Below, piece after piece: positions 41,889-50,250 of a DNA stretch of 51,828 nt. The notes below the pieces were generated by a model. The model was not told the origin of the DNA. It saw only the letters and a program-made list of their open reading frames with translations, and searched no databases. Position 1 is the stretch's first letter; every line of letters begins with the position of its first letter. A program made the position numbers and the translations under genes. The DNA is from Acidimicrobiales bacterium (lineage in GTDB: Bacteria > Actinomycetota > Acidimicrobiia > Acidimicrobiales > RAAP-2), in assembly GCA_017883025.1 (NCBI GenBank), contig JADGOH010000013.1:1-51828 (forward strand). The letters are read 5' to 3'.

Positions 41889-42881
41889 ATGCTCATCCTC
41901 TGCACCTCGGTCGCCCACGGCACGTTCGGCGAGCGGCTGGCCCGTCCCTGCCTCGAGTGGCTGACCATGGAGGCCGACGGCACCCTGCTCGACGGGTCCG
42001 GCGCAGTGGTGCCGTGGCCCGAGGCCCGGCCCGAAGTCGCCTGGGGCACGTCCGACCTGTTCCGCCAGGGCGCGCCGGTCGCCGCCTACTTCCGGTTCCT
42101 GGTCGAGTGCCCTTCGCTGCGATGGTTCCAGTCTCCGGCCGCCGGCTACGACAGTGAGCCCTTTCGACTGATGGCCCACCACGGTGTCCGGGTGTGCAAC
42201 GCCCACGTGAACAGCCTCCCCATCGCCGAGTTCGTGCTGCGCTCCGTGCTCGACGAGTTCCAGGGTGCGGAGGTCTGGCGACGCCAGCAGGACGAGTTCA
42301 CGTGGCGCATCCACGACTGGCGTGAGGTGTCGGGCACCACCTGGCTGGTGGTCGGCCTCGGCCACATCGGGAGCGCGGTCGCCGTCCGGGCCCGGGCACT
42401 CGGCGCCCACGTGATCGGCTGTCGGCGCACGCCGTCGCCCGACGACCCGGCCGACCGCACCGTGACCCCGGACCAGCTGTACGACGTCGTCGGCGAGGCC
42501 GACGTGGTCGTCCTGTCGGCACCGGCCAGCCCGTCCACCCACAGCCTCGTCGACGCCGGGTTCCTCGCCGCGATGAAGCCGCACAGCATGTTGGTCAACG
42601 TGGGCCGCGGGTCGCTCATCGACGAGCAGGCGCTGCTGGAGGCCCTCGACACGGGGACCCCGGTAGCGGCCGCCCTCGACGTCTTCACCACCGAACCCCT
42701 GCCTCCCGACCACCCGTTCTGGACCCATCCGAAGGTCCGGGTGACCCCGCACAACGCGGCGGGCGGCTTCGGCCGGTTCGGGCGCCAGGCCGACCTGTTC
42801 GACGCCAACCTCGACCGCTACCTGGCGGGCGAACCCCTCGAGCATGACGTGACCGAGGCCATCAGGGAGCACCACCCGTGA
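41889..42881 (+). CDS. D-2-hydroxyacid dehydrogenase family protein
   Basis: 330 residues. NAD-binding motif VVGLGHIGSAVAVRARALG; catalytic region NVGRGSLIDEQALLEAL and VTPHNAAGGFGRFG, with His of PHN as the acid. The N-terminal 100 residues are the substrate domain. Predicted reduction of a 2-keto acid. CAAGAT at 41874-41879 may be its -10. Its stop TGA overlaps the alpha/beta hydrolase GTG (GTGA), coupling the two. Confidence 0.87.
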   Translation: MLILCTSVAHGTFGERLARPCLEWLTMEADGTLLDGSGAVVPWPEARPEVAWGTSDLFRQGAPVAAYFRFLVECPSLRWFQSPAAGYDSEPFRLMAHHGVRVCNAHVNSLPIAEFVLRSVLDEFQGAEVWRRQQDEFTWRIHDWREVSGTTWLVVGLGHIGSAVAVRARALGAHVIGCRRTPSPDDPADRTVTPDQLYDVVGEADVVVLSAPASPSTHSLVDAGFLAAMKPHSMLVNVGRGSLIDEQALLEALDTGTPVAAALDVFTTEPLPPDHPFWTHPKVRVTPHNAAGGFGRFGRQADLFDANLDRYLAGEPLEHDVTEAIREHHP

Positions 42882-43816
42882 CCGACGCACCCCCGGACTA
42901 CGCACCCCCGGACTACGTCCCGCTCGCCGATGCCCCGTCATGGTTCGTCCGCGCACTGGCCGTCCCCCGCGGCGACCTCGTGGTCGACGTCGACGGCTGT
43001 CCGATCCACGCCCTGACGTTCGGACGACCTGGCACCCGCGGCCTGGTGTTCGTCCACGGTGGCGGGGCGCACGCCCACTGGTGGACCCACGTGGCCGCCA
43101 CGTTCAGCGACGAGTTCCGGGTCGTGTGCGTCGACCTGTCCGGGCACGGGGACAGCGGCCACCGGACGTCGTACTCGCTGGAGCGGTGGACCGACGAGGT
43201 GATGGCCGTGGCCGGGGCCGGCGACATCGCCGGGCCGCCGGTGGTCGTCGGCCACTCGATGGGCGGCTTCGTGACCATCGGAACCGCCGCCCGCCACGGC
43301 GACCGGGTCAGCGGCGCCATCGTCTGCGACTCGCCGGTCACCGAGCCCGACCCCGAGATCGCCTCGTACCGGCTGAAGGAGGCGTTCGGGCGCCCCCGGG
43401 TCTACCCGACCCTCGAGGACGCGTTCGCCCACTTCCGCACGGTTCCCGCCCAGGACCACTACCTCGACTACGTGATGGACCACGTCGCCCACCGGTCGAT
43501 GCGGCCGACCGAGGGCGGCTACCAGTGGAAGTTCGACCGGGACGTCTTCGCCCAGTTCGGCGGGGGGATGCGGAGCGTCGCTCTCCCCTACCTGTCGCGG
43601 GTGCAGTGCCGGTTTGCGTTGTTGCGGTCCGAGCACGGGCTGGTGACGCGGGACATCGGCCGGTTCATGTACGACGAACTCGGCCGGGTGACACCCGTGC
43701 TCGAGCTGCCCGAGGCCGGTCACCACGCCATGCTCGACCAGCCGCTCATCCTCCTGACCGCGCTGCGGACCCTGCTGGCCGACTGGGACCACTCGGAGCC
43801 CCGGCGGCGCGACTGA
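42878..43816 (+). CDS. Alpha/beta-hydrolase fold protein
   Basis: 312 residues from GTG 42878. Oxyanion region GLVFVHGGGAHAHWWTH; nucleophile elbow VVGHSMGGFVTIG (Ser); His in PEAGHHAMLDQPL; the acid is likely in the LRSEHGLVT region. The N terminus repeats PPDYAPPDY. Esterase, epoxide hydrolase or C-C hydrolase are all possible. Coupled to the dehydrogenase. Confidence 0.85.
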   Translation: MTDAPPDYAPPDYVPLADAPSWFVRALAVPRGDLVVDVDGCPIHALTFGRPGTRGLVFVHGGGAHAHWWTHVAATFSDEFRVVCVDLSGHGDSGHRTSYSLERWTDEVMAVAGAGDIAGPPVVVGHSMGGFVTIGTAARHGDRVSGAIVCDSPVTEPDPEIASYRLKEAFGRPRVYPTLEDAFAHFRTVPAQDHYLDYVMDHVAHRSMRPTEGGYQWKFDRDVFAQFGGGMRSVALPYLSRVQCRFALLRSEHGLVTRDIGRFMYDELGRVTPVLELPEAGHHAMLDQPLILLTALRTLLADWDHSEPRRRD

Positions 43817-43843
43817 CGCCCGGCGTCACCGGAGGGCCCGGGG

Positions 43844-46057
43844 CTACCAGCCCGACGCGGCGACGATGGGGGCGTTGAGGCGGGCCCCGGCCATGCTGCC
43901 GTCGGCCGTGGCGTCGCCGTAGGGGTAGACGCCGCCCGCCGCCGAGGCGACCCAGTAGCCGGCGCCGTCCGCCGTGGTGAAGACGGCGGTGGCGGTGCCG
44001 GTGCCGAGGGCGCCCGTCGGGTCGCCGTAGCGACCGGCGTCACCGGAGGCGGCGAGCGTCCCGTCGGCGAACAACACCCAGTAGCCGCCGCCGTCGGGCG
44101 TCCGGACCGCCGAGGTGACGGGCGCGGTGCGCCGCGGCGGCGACCCCAGCGCCTGGGCGTCGCCGAAGGTGTAGACGTTGCCGGTGGCCGTGACCAACCA
44201 GTAGCCGTTCCCGGTGGCATCGGGCATGACCGCCACCGCTGTGCCGCTGCAGCCGCCGATCCCCGGGCACGAGCCGGCGTAGCGGGCGTCGCCGAAGGCG
44301 AAGACGCCGCCGTCGGCGGCCACCATGAAGTAGCCGGCGTCGTTGACGGAGGGCACCATGGCGACGATCGGCGCCGCCAGGCGGACGGTTCCGTCGGAAC
44401 CCGCCGGCGAGAAGCCCATGCCGGGGAGCGAGCCGTAGTACCCGGAGTCACCGAAGGCGAACACGCCGCCGTCCGAGCCGACCAGCCAGTAACCCAGACG
44501 GTCCGCGGTCGGCGAGATGCCCACCACCGGCCGCTGCAGCCGGAGCTTGCCGGTCGAGCCGTAGAACCCGGCCGACCCGAAGGAGAAGATCCCGCCGTCC
44601 GCCCCGACCAGCCAGTAGCCGCTGGCGGTCGACTGCGGGCCCGGTGTGGTTCCCACCGCCACCAGCCGGGTGGTCGTGGCCGTGAACCCGTCGGTGTCGG
44701 TCACCGTCAGCGACACCGCGTAGGTGCCGCTGACCGGGTAGGCGTGGGTGGGTGTGGCGCCGTGCACGACGGGTCCCGCGTCCCCGAACGCCCATGCCCA
44801 GTCGGTGATCCCGTGGGGGACATTGGCCACGGACGACGCCCGGCCGTCGAAGCCCACCGGTGCCCCGGTCGTCGGGTGGGTGGTGGTGACGACGAGGGAC
44901 GCCGTCGGCACGGACTGGGTCAGCGCGCATCCGGCGGCCGCGTCCAGCGCATAGTCCTCGTTGGAGAACTCCTGCTGGAGCTCGTAGTGGTGGTTGTTGA
45001 TGACCTGGTTCCACCGGGCGCCCGGCCCGCCGCCCAGGGCGGTCCCGAAGTTCCAGGCGCACTCGTCGCCGTTCTCGTTGCCGAGGCTGTCGATCCAGCC
45101 GCCACCGTACGGGTCGGTGATCGTTTCGTTGTGCTCGTGGCTGATCGTGGTGAGCGTCGAGTCGAGCGCCAGCGAACCGCTGGGGGCGTCGCTGCCGAGG
45201 CAGGTGGCCCCGAAAGCCGTCGGGTACGGGATGTCGGCGTAGAGCGCGTAGGCGGAGTGCGTCCAGTACGCGCTGTGGTACCCGCAGAACCCGGGGTAGG
45301 CGGTGTCCGAGCACGCACCGCCGGCCCGCCCGTTCCCGGTGCCGGTGCAGGTCTCGACGTTCGGGGGGAAGATCAGCAGGAAGACGGTACCGAGGCCGCT
45401 GGGGAGACCGTGCGCGGTCAGCACGTGGTCCAGCTCGGTGTGCATCTGGGCGTCGGTGAGGCACCGCGCGTAGCCCTCGCCGTGTCCGGTGTCCGGACTG
45501 CAGCCGCCACTCGTCGGATACGGGTCGGCGGCGTCGACCGCCGTGCCCACGTGGACGGCATAGCGGACGTGGGGCGAGCCGGCCACGTGACCGTCGGTGT
45601 ACTGGGTGCCGACGGCGTAGACGTTGGAGGCCGAGCCGCTGGCGGCGGCCACGTCGGCCAGGTACCTGTCGATTCCCGCCTCGTAGGTGCCCGGGAAGCT
45701 GTAGCCGGGCGGAGCCCAGAACACGGCGTGGACGGTGTTCTCCCCGGTGGTCGCGGGGGTGCCCACGACCGCGCCGCCGTGGTACACGAGCGGCGGGTTG
45801 CCGCCGCCGTAGACGGGTTGGAGCACACGGGTAGCGGCGGCGTGGCCGACGGCGCATCCGGACGGTGCCCGCGCCGGCACCACACCGAGGATCCCGGGCG
45901 GCACGGTCCGGTGGGCGCAGGCGGCGGTCAACGTGGCGGGGGCCGCGGAGGCGGTGGAGGCGGTGACCCCGACGACGGGGGGCAGGGACAGCAGGAGGAC
46001 CAGCACGCCCGGGCCGCCCGGGCCGCGCCAGGACCGGGCCCTCGGGGGGTTCGTCAT
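43844..46057 (-). CDS. Secreted zincin-like, PKD and GYW-repeat protein
   Basis: 737 residues. Start MTNPPRARSW with GGAGG upstream; signal peptide (hydrophobic to ASA). Residues about 75-400 resemble EXORDIUM/phosphate-induced proteins and contain ISHEHNETITDPYGGGWID; the HEHNE (His307-Glu311) followed by D resembles a zincin metalloprotease-type site, and several Cys pairs suggest disulfides. Residues about 410-490 are a PKD domain (WAFGDAGPVV, HAYPVSGTYAVSLTVTDTDG). From about 500 to the C terminus are seven tandem GYWLVGADGGIFSFG-like units similar to those of the protein at 848-2980. Likely a surface or matrix protein; peptidase activity is not certain. Confidence 0.8.
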   Translation of the reverse strand: MTNPPRARSWRGPGGPGVLVLLLSLPPVVGVTASTASAAPATLTAACAHRTVPPGILGVVPARAPSGCAVGHAAATRVLQPVYGGGNPPLVYHGGAVVGTPATTGENTVHAVFWAPPGYSFPGTYEAGIDRYLADVAAASGSASNVYAVGTQYTDGHVAGSPHVRYAVHVGTAVDAADPYPTSGGCSPDTGHGEGYARCLTDAQMHTELDHVLTAHGLPSGLGTVFLLIFPPNVETCTGTGNGRAGGACSDTAYPGFCGYHSAYWTHSAYALYADIPYPTAFGATCLGSDAPSGSLALDSTLTTISHEHNETITDPYGGGWIDSLGNENGDECAWNFGTALGGGPGARWNQVINNHHYELQQEFSNEDYALDAAAGCALTQSVPTASLVVTTTHPTTGAPVGFDGRASSVANVPHGITDWAWAFGDAGPVVHGATPTHAYPVSGTYAVSLTVTDTDGFTATTTRLVAVGTTPGPQSTASGYWLVGADGGIFSFGSAGFYGSTGKLRLQRPVVGISPTADRLGYWLVGSDGGVFAFGDSGYYGSLPGMGFSPAGSDGTVRLAAPIVAMVPSVNDAGYFMVAADGGVFAFGDARYAGSCPGIGGCSGTAVAVMPDATGNGYWLVTATGNVYTFGDAQALGSPPRRTAPVTSAVRTPDGGGYWVLFADGTLAASGDAGRYGDPTGALGTGTATAVFTTADGAGYWVASAAGGVYPYGDATADGSMAGARLNAPIVAASGW

Positions 46058-46202
46058 CGGGCCTCCACGGCGCGGTTCGGCATTGCTCCTCAGGCGGTCC
46101 ATCGGCCTGACGGTCACCGGACTGAAGCCGGGGAGGCGCCCGGGGCGTGGCCCGTTTCACGCGAGCGTCCCCTCTTGGGGATCCGTGCAACACTGCTGAC
46201 CG

Positions 46203-47711
46203 ATGGGGGACGGAGCACGGATCAGCAGGCGTGACCTGCTGCGTCAGGGGGCACTGGGAGGCCTCGCGCTCGGTGCGCTGAGCGCCACCGGTGGCGCCGT
46301 GCTGGCCGCATGCGGCTCGTCGTCGGCGACCTCGACGACTGGGCCGGCGTCGCCACCGACTACCGCACCCCCCGACACGGGATCGTCCCGGTGGTGGCTC
46401 GAGGGCAACTTCGGCCCCGTCCGCACCGAGACGACGGCCACGAGCCTGTCCGTGACGGGAGCGTTGCCGACCGAGCTCACCGGCCTCTACGTCCGTAACG
46501 GGTCGAACCCGCTCCAGGGGGCATCGCCCCACTGGTTCCTCGGCGACGGCATGGTCCACGGGGTGCGCCTCGAGGCTGGTGGTGCCACGTGGTACCGCAA
46601 CCGGTGGGTTCGCACCGGCCTCTACGACCACGGCGGCGGGCTGGGGGCGTCCGGGGCGCCGGGCGGGACCGCCACCCTGGCCAACGTGTCAGTGGTGTCC
46701 TTCGGCGGGAGGATGCTCGCCCTCGGCGAGGTCGGCGTCCCCTACGCGCTGGACCCGGCCGACCTGTCCACCGTCGGGCCCTCCCTGGCCGACGGCGGTG
46801 GCAACGGCAACATGACAGCCCACCCGAAGATCGACCCGGCCACCGGCCGTATGCATTCGTTCGGCTACGGCTTCACCGAGCCATTCCTCGAGTACCGGGT
46901 GCATGCCCCCGACGGCACCCTGCTGAGCAACCAGCCCGTCGCCCTGCCCCGTTCGGTGATGATGCACGACTTCGCCATCACCGGGTCGGACGTGGTCTTC
47001 ATGGACCTGCCGGTGCTGTTCGACATGCAGGGCGCGGTGCGCATGGTGTCGGACCCGGCGTCGGGCGCCGTACCCTACCGCTGGACCCCGGCGGCTGGGG
47101 CCCGGATCGGGGTCATGCCGCTCGGCGGCCCGACCAGCGCGATCCGGTGGGTCGACATCGAGCCGTGTTACGTGTACCACACGATCAACGCCGTCCGACG
47201 GGGTGGCCACGTGGTGCTCGACGTGTGCCGGCTCGACTCGACGTTCGGACCGGCCACCCTGGCCAGCGCCTCCACCCGGCACCGGTGGACGATCGGAACC
47301 TCGGGGTCGCGCCTCACCTTCGCCGACGAGATCGTCGACGTGCCGCCCGCCGACCTGCCCACCATCGACGCCCGCCACCGGGGCGGCGCATGGCGGCACG
47401 CCTGGCTGTCGGAGATCACGTCCAGGCCCGGCGAGGTGGCGTTCTCGGGGTGCCAGCACATCGACATGGTCACCGGGAGGCTGGACCGGTGGGTCCCTGG
47501 TCCGACCCGCACCAGCGGCGAGTGGCTGTTCGTCCCGGGCGGCCCGGGCGAGGGCGAGGGCTGGGTGCTGGCCTTCGTGTACGACGCCGTCACCGACCGC
47601 TCGGACCTGGTGGTGCTCGACGCCCAGCACGTCGCCCGTGGGCCGGTGGCCGAGGTGCACCTGCCGGTCCGGGTGCCCTACGGGTTCCACGCCGCCTTCG
47701 TCACGGTCTGA
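46203..47711 (+). CDS. Exported carotenoid oxygenase family protein
   Basis: 502 residues. Twin-arginine signal ISRRDLLRQGALGG followed by a hydrophobic run and lipobox LAAC (Cys37), so the product may be a Tat-exported lipoprotein. The mature part is a seven-blade RPE65/CCD fold with four iron ligands His207 (TAHPKID), His255 (MMHDFAI), His326 (YHTIN) and His496 (GFHAAF), and GNGNMTAHPK. It cleaves or isomerises apocarotenoid, stilbene or related bonds; export is uncommon for this family. The ATG lacks a Shine-Dalgarno; AACACT at 46189-46194 places transcription start at or next to ATG, suggesting a leaderless mRNA. Confidence 0.85.
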   Translation: MGDGARISRRDLLRQGALGGLALGALSATGGAVLAACGSSSATSTTGPASPPTTAPPDTGSSRWWLEGNFGPVRTETTATSLSVTGALPTELTGLYVRNGSNPLQGASPHWFLGDGMVHGVRLEAGGATWYRNRWVRTGLYDHGGGLGASGAPGGTATLANVSVVSFGGRMLALGEVGVPYALDPADLSTVGPSLADGGGNGNMTAHPKIDPATGRMHSFGYGFTEPFLEYRVHAPDGTLLSNQPVALPRSVMMHDFAITGSDVVFMDLPVLFDMQGAVRMVSDPASGAVPYRWTPAAGARIGVMPLGGPTSAIRWVDIEPCYVYHTINAVRRGGHVVLDVCRLDSTFGPATLASASTRHRWTIGTSGSRLTFADEIVDVPPADLPTIDARHRGGAWRHAWLSEITSRPGEVAFSGCQHIDMVTGRLDRWVPGPTRTSGEWLFVPGGPGEGEGWVLAFVYDAVTDRSDLVVLDAQHVARGPVAEVHLPVRVPYGFHAAFVTV

Positions 47712-47838
47712 GGCCCGCTCCGCCCGGGACGCACGGCTTCGCCGGGGACGGCAGTCGGTCGTTCCGGGGGCACGGGCGGTGATGCCGGTACCATGCGTCG
47801 CGGCGCTCGGCACCGGCCAGAGCTGCGAGGATGCGAAC

Positions 47839-48852
47839 GTGCTGGTCAACAACGCCGTCTACGTCGATGGGCTCCGGGGCCCGGATCCCGACAGCCTCGA
47901 TGCGACCTACGAGCTGCTGCGCGAGACCGGGGGCATGGCCTGGATCGGCCTCTACCGGCCCGACCCCGAGGAGATCCGGTCGGTCGCCAGGGAGTTCGGC
48001 CTCCACGAGCTCGCCGTCGAGGACGCGATCGCCGCCCACCAGCGACCGAAGCTCGAGCGCTACGGCACGACCCTCTTCACGGTCCTGCGGCCGGCGCGCT
48101 ACATCGACAGCACCGAACAGGTGGAGTTCGGGGAGCTCCACGTGTTCACGGGCGCCGACTTCGTGGTCACGATCCGTCAGGCGGAGACGCCCGACCTCGG
48201 CCAGGTCCGGGCGCGACTCGAGCATGCACCCGAGCTGCTGCGCCTCGGGCCCGAGGCGGTGCTCTATGCAATCGTCGATCAGGTGGTCGACGAGTACGCG
48301 CCCGTCGTCGCCGGCCTGGAGAACGACATCGACGAGATCGAGGACCAGCTCTTCAAGGGAGACCCGCAGGTGTCCCGGCGCATCTACGAGTTGTCCCGGG
48401 AAGTGATCGGCTTCCAGCGGGCGACCCATCCGCTGCTCGAGGTGCTCTCGTCCCTCGAGGACGGGTTCGACAAGTACGACGTCGAGCTCGAACTGCGACG
48501 GCGCCTGCGTGACGTGAACGACCACGCGATCCGGATCGTGGACCGGGCCGATGCCTTCCGATCCCTCCTGCAGAACGCACTGACGGTCCAGACCACGCTC
48601 ATCGGTCAGCAGCAGAACGAAGAGATGCGCACGCTGACCGAGGCGAGCCTGGCCCAGAACGAGGAAGTCAAGAAGATCTCCGCCTGGGCCGCCATCCTGT
48701 TCGCCCCGACACTCGTCGGGACCGTCTACGGAATGAACTTCGACCGGATGCCCGAACTCCACTGGTACTACGGCTACCCGGCCGCGCTCACGCTCATGTT
48801 GGCGACGTCGACCATGCTCTACGGCATCTTCAAACGGCGCCGCTGGCTCTGA
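47839..48852 (+). CDS. corA: CorA-type magnesium/cobalt transporter
   Basis: 337 residues from GTG 47839 (GAGG nine bases upstream). The large N-terminal cytoplasmic domain ends in a long helix with IDEIEDQLFKG and ISRR-like VSRRIYELSREVI; two C-terminal TM segments flank the selectivity-filter signature YGMNF, ending FKRRRWL. It is a pentameric divalent-cation channel, mainly Mg2+. The frame upstream of the chosen start is open but contains no homologous sequence. Confidence 0.93.
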   Translation: MLVNNAVYVDGLRGPDPDSLDATYELLRETGGMAWIGLYRPDPEEIRSVAREFGLHELAVEDAIAAHQRPKLERYGTTLFTVLRPARYIDSTEQVEFGELHVFTGADFVVTIRQAETPDLGQVRARLEHAPELLRLGPEAVLYAIVDQVVDEYAPVVAGLENDIDEIEDQLFKGDPQVSRRIYELSREVIGFQRATHPLLEVLSSLEDGFDKYDVELELRRRLRDVNDHAIRIVDRADAFRSLLQNALTVQTTLIGQQQNEEMRTLTEASLAQNEEVKKISAWAAILFAPTLVGTVYGMNFDRMPELHWYYGYPAALTLMLATSTMLYGIFKRRRWL

Positions 48853-48861
48853 GGGGCGGGA

Positions 48862-50157
48862 TCACGGGCCCCGGCCGGAAGGCGGCGCGCCACCGGTCGG
48901 GCCGGGGCGCCTCCACAAGACCCTCCGGTGAGGCAGGTCCATCGCCCCGGTGCACGCGACGCCCGGGACCGTCCTGTCTGGCGCGGGGTCGTACAGCGTC
49001 GTGATCCGGAGGGGCTCCCGATTGAACGTCGGGAACTTCGGCTTGGCCTGGGACCGGTAGTGGTCGGTCGAGACCACCGGGTCCTTGTCGAACTCGGGGA
49101 TCACGTACTTCCCGAAGGTCTCGACGGTCTCGATGGCCTCCTCGTAGGAGGTGGCATCACCCGGGAGGCCGAAGGCGACCTGGCTGGCCCCGTAGTCGAC
49201 GAACGGCTGCAGCTGCTCGCACACCTCCTCGGGGGAGCCGCACAGCAGGTAGCCGCCGTCGATCAGACCGTCGAGCTGGTCCTCTCGGGGCGCCCGCGGC
49301 GCCTTCGGCCACCGCGACCCGCCGGGCCCGGGCATGGTGTCGTGGTAGAGCGACACCATCGACGGCAGGTAGCCGTTGCCCTCGCGGCACGCCTGGAACC
49401 GGGCGAGCGTGCGGTCCGTGGAGCAGCGGACTGCGGTGGTGATCATGACGTTGTCGTTCACGAATTCGCCCACCGGGTCGGTGCACTCGCCGATGCCCTT
49501 CTTGTAGGCCTCGATCCATGGCGCCACGTCGTGCACCGAGGCGAAGGTGAAGCCCAGCGCACCCTGGCCGAGCCGGCCCGCCTTCTCCCACGTGGCCGGC
49601 GAGCCGACGGCCAACCAGAACGGCGGGTGGCCGGGCGCCCACGGCTTGGGCAGCACGTTGTGCGGGATGTCCATGTCCCAGTGGGTGCCGTGGTACGTGT
49701 AGTCCTTCTGCTCCCAGATGCGGACGATCTCGCGGATGACGTCGTCGTAGTCGTCCCGGGTCGATTCCTTGTCGTGGATGTTGAGGGTGGCGATCTCGTG
49801 GCTGCCTGCGCCCCGCCCGGTACCGAACTCGAACCGGCGGTTGGTCAGGTGGTCGAGGGTGGCGACCTTCTCGGCCGTGCGCACCGGGTGATTCACCCTC
49901 GGGGAGATGTTGAAGATCCCGGCCCCGATGTGGATCCGCTCCGTGGAGGCCGCCAGGTACCCGGCGTGGACGTCGTTGGCGGCCATGTGGGAGTACTCGG
50001 TCAGGCCGTGGTGCTCGGTGAGCCACACGAACTTGAAGCCGTTGCGGTCGGCGGCCTGGGCGAGCTCCATCTCCTTCGTGAGTGCCGCGTGCTCGGCATC
50101 GCTGTCGTGCGCCTTCTGCCCGGGGAGGTAGCCCTGGAGGAAGATCCCGAATTCCAT
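48862..50157 (-). CDS. LLM-class flavin-dependent oxidoreductase
   Basis: 431 residues. Start MEFGIFLQGYLPGQ is typical; AAGGAG lies six bases before it. The bacterial luciferase-like TIM barrel has FVWLTEHHGLTEYSHM, IHIGAGIFNISPRVNHPVRT, FGTGRGAGSHEI and the segment FVDYGASQVAFGLPG. It may use FMN or F420 for monooxygenation or dehydrogenation; an F420/NADP-reductase-like protein is also in this window. The C-terminal 45 residues are an Arg/Pro/Gly-rich extension. Probably co-transcribed with the upstream amidohydrolase. Confidence 0.88.
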   Translation of the reverse strand: MEFGIFLQGYLPGQKAHDSDAEHAALTKEMELAQAADRNGFKFVWLTEHHGLTEYSHMAANDVHAGYLAASTERIHIGAGIFNISPRVNHPVRTAEKVATLDHLTNRRFEFGTGRGAGSHEIATLNIHDKESTRDDYDDVIREIVRIWEQKDYTYHGTHWDMDIPHNVLPKPWAPGHPPFWLAVGSPATWEKAGRLGQGALGFTFASVHDVAPWIEAYKKGIGECTDPVGEFVNDNVMITTAVRCSTDRTLARFQACREGNGYLPSMVSLYHDTMPGPGGSRWPKAPRAPREDQLDGLIDGGYLLCGSPEEVCEQLQPFVDYGASQVAFGLPGDATSYEEAIETVETFGKYVIPEFDKDPVVSTDHYRSQAKPKFPTFNREPLRITTLYDPAPDRTVPGVACTGAMDLPHRRVLWRRPGPTGGAPPSGRGP

Positions 50158-50250
50158 GCTGTGCTCCTTCATGTGCTCGTTGGGTCGGTGTCGGTACTTG
50201 TGTCGGTGTCGGTCGGATGCGGGCGGGAGTCGCTGGTCACGGCGGTGGGA

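Noticed and set aside
46058-46202. Possible cyclic-di-GMP or other riboswitch upstream of the PKD protein
   Set aside because: No GEMM-type core (GCAAAGC or the receptor loop) could be found on either strand; only GC-rich hairpins.
50180-50215. GTGTCGGT short tandem repeats between the amidohydrolase and the LLM gene
   Set aside because: Only two copies of a GC-rich word with no symmetry, promoter or conserved placement; no function can be supported.
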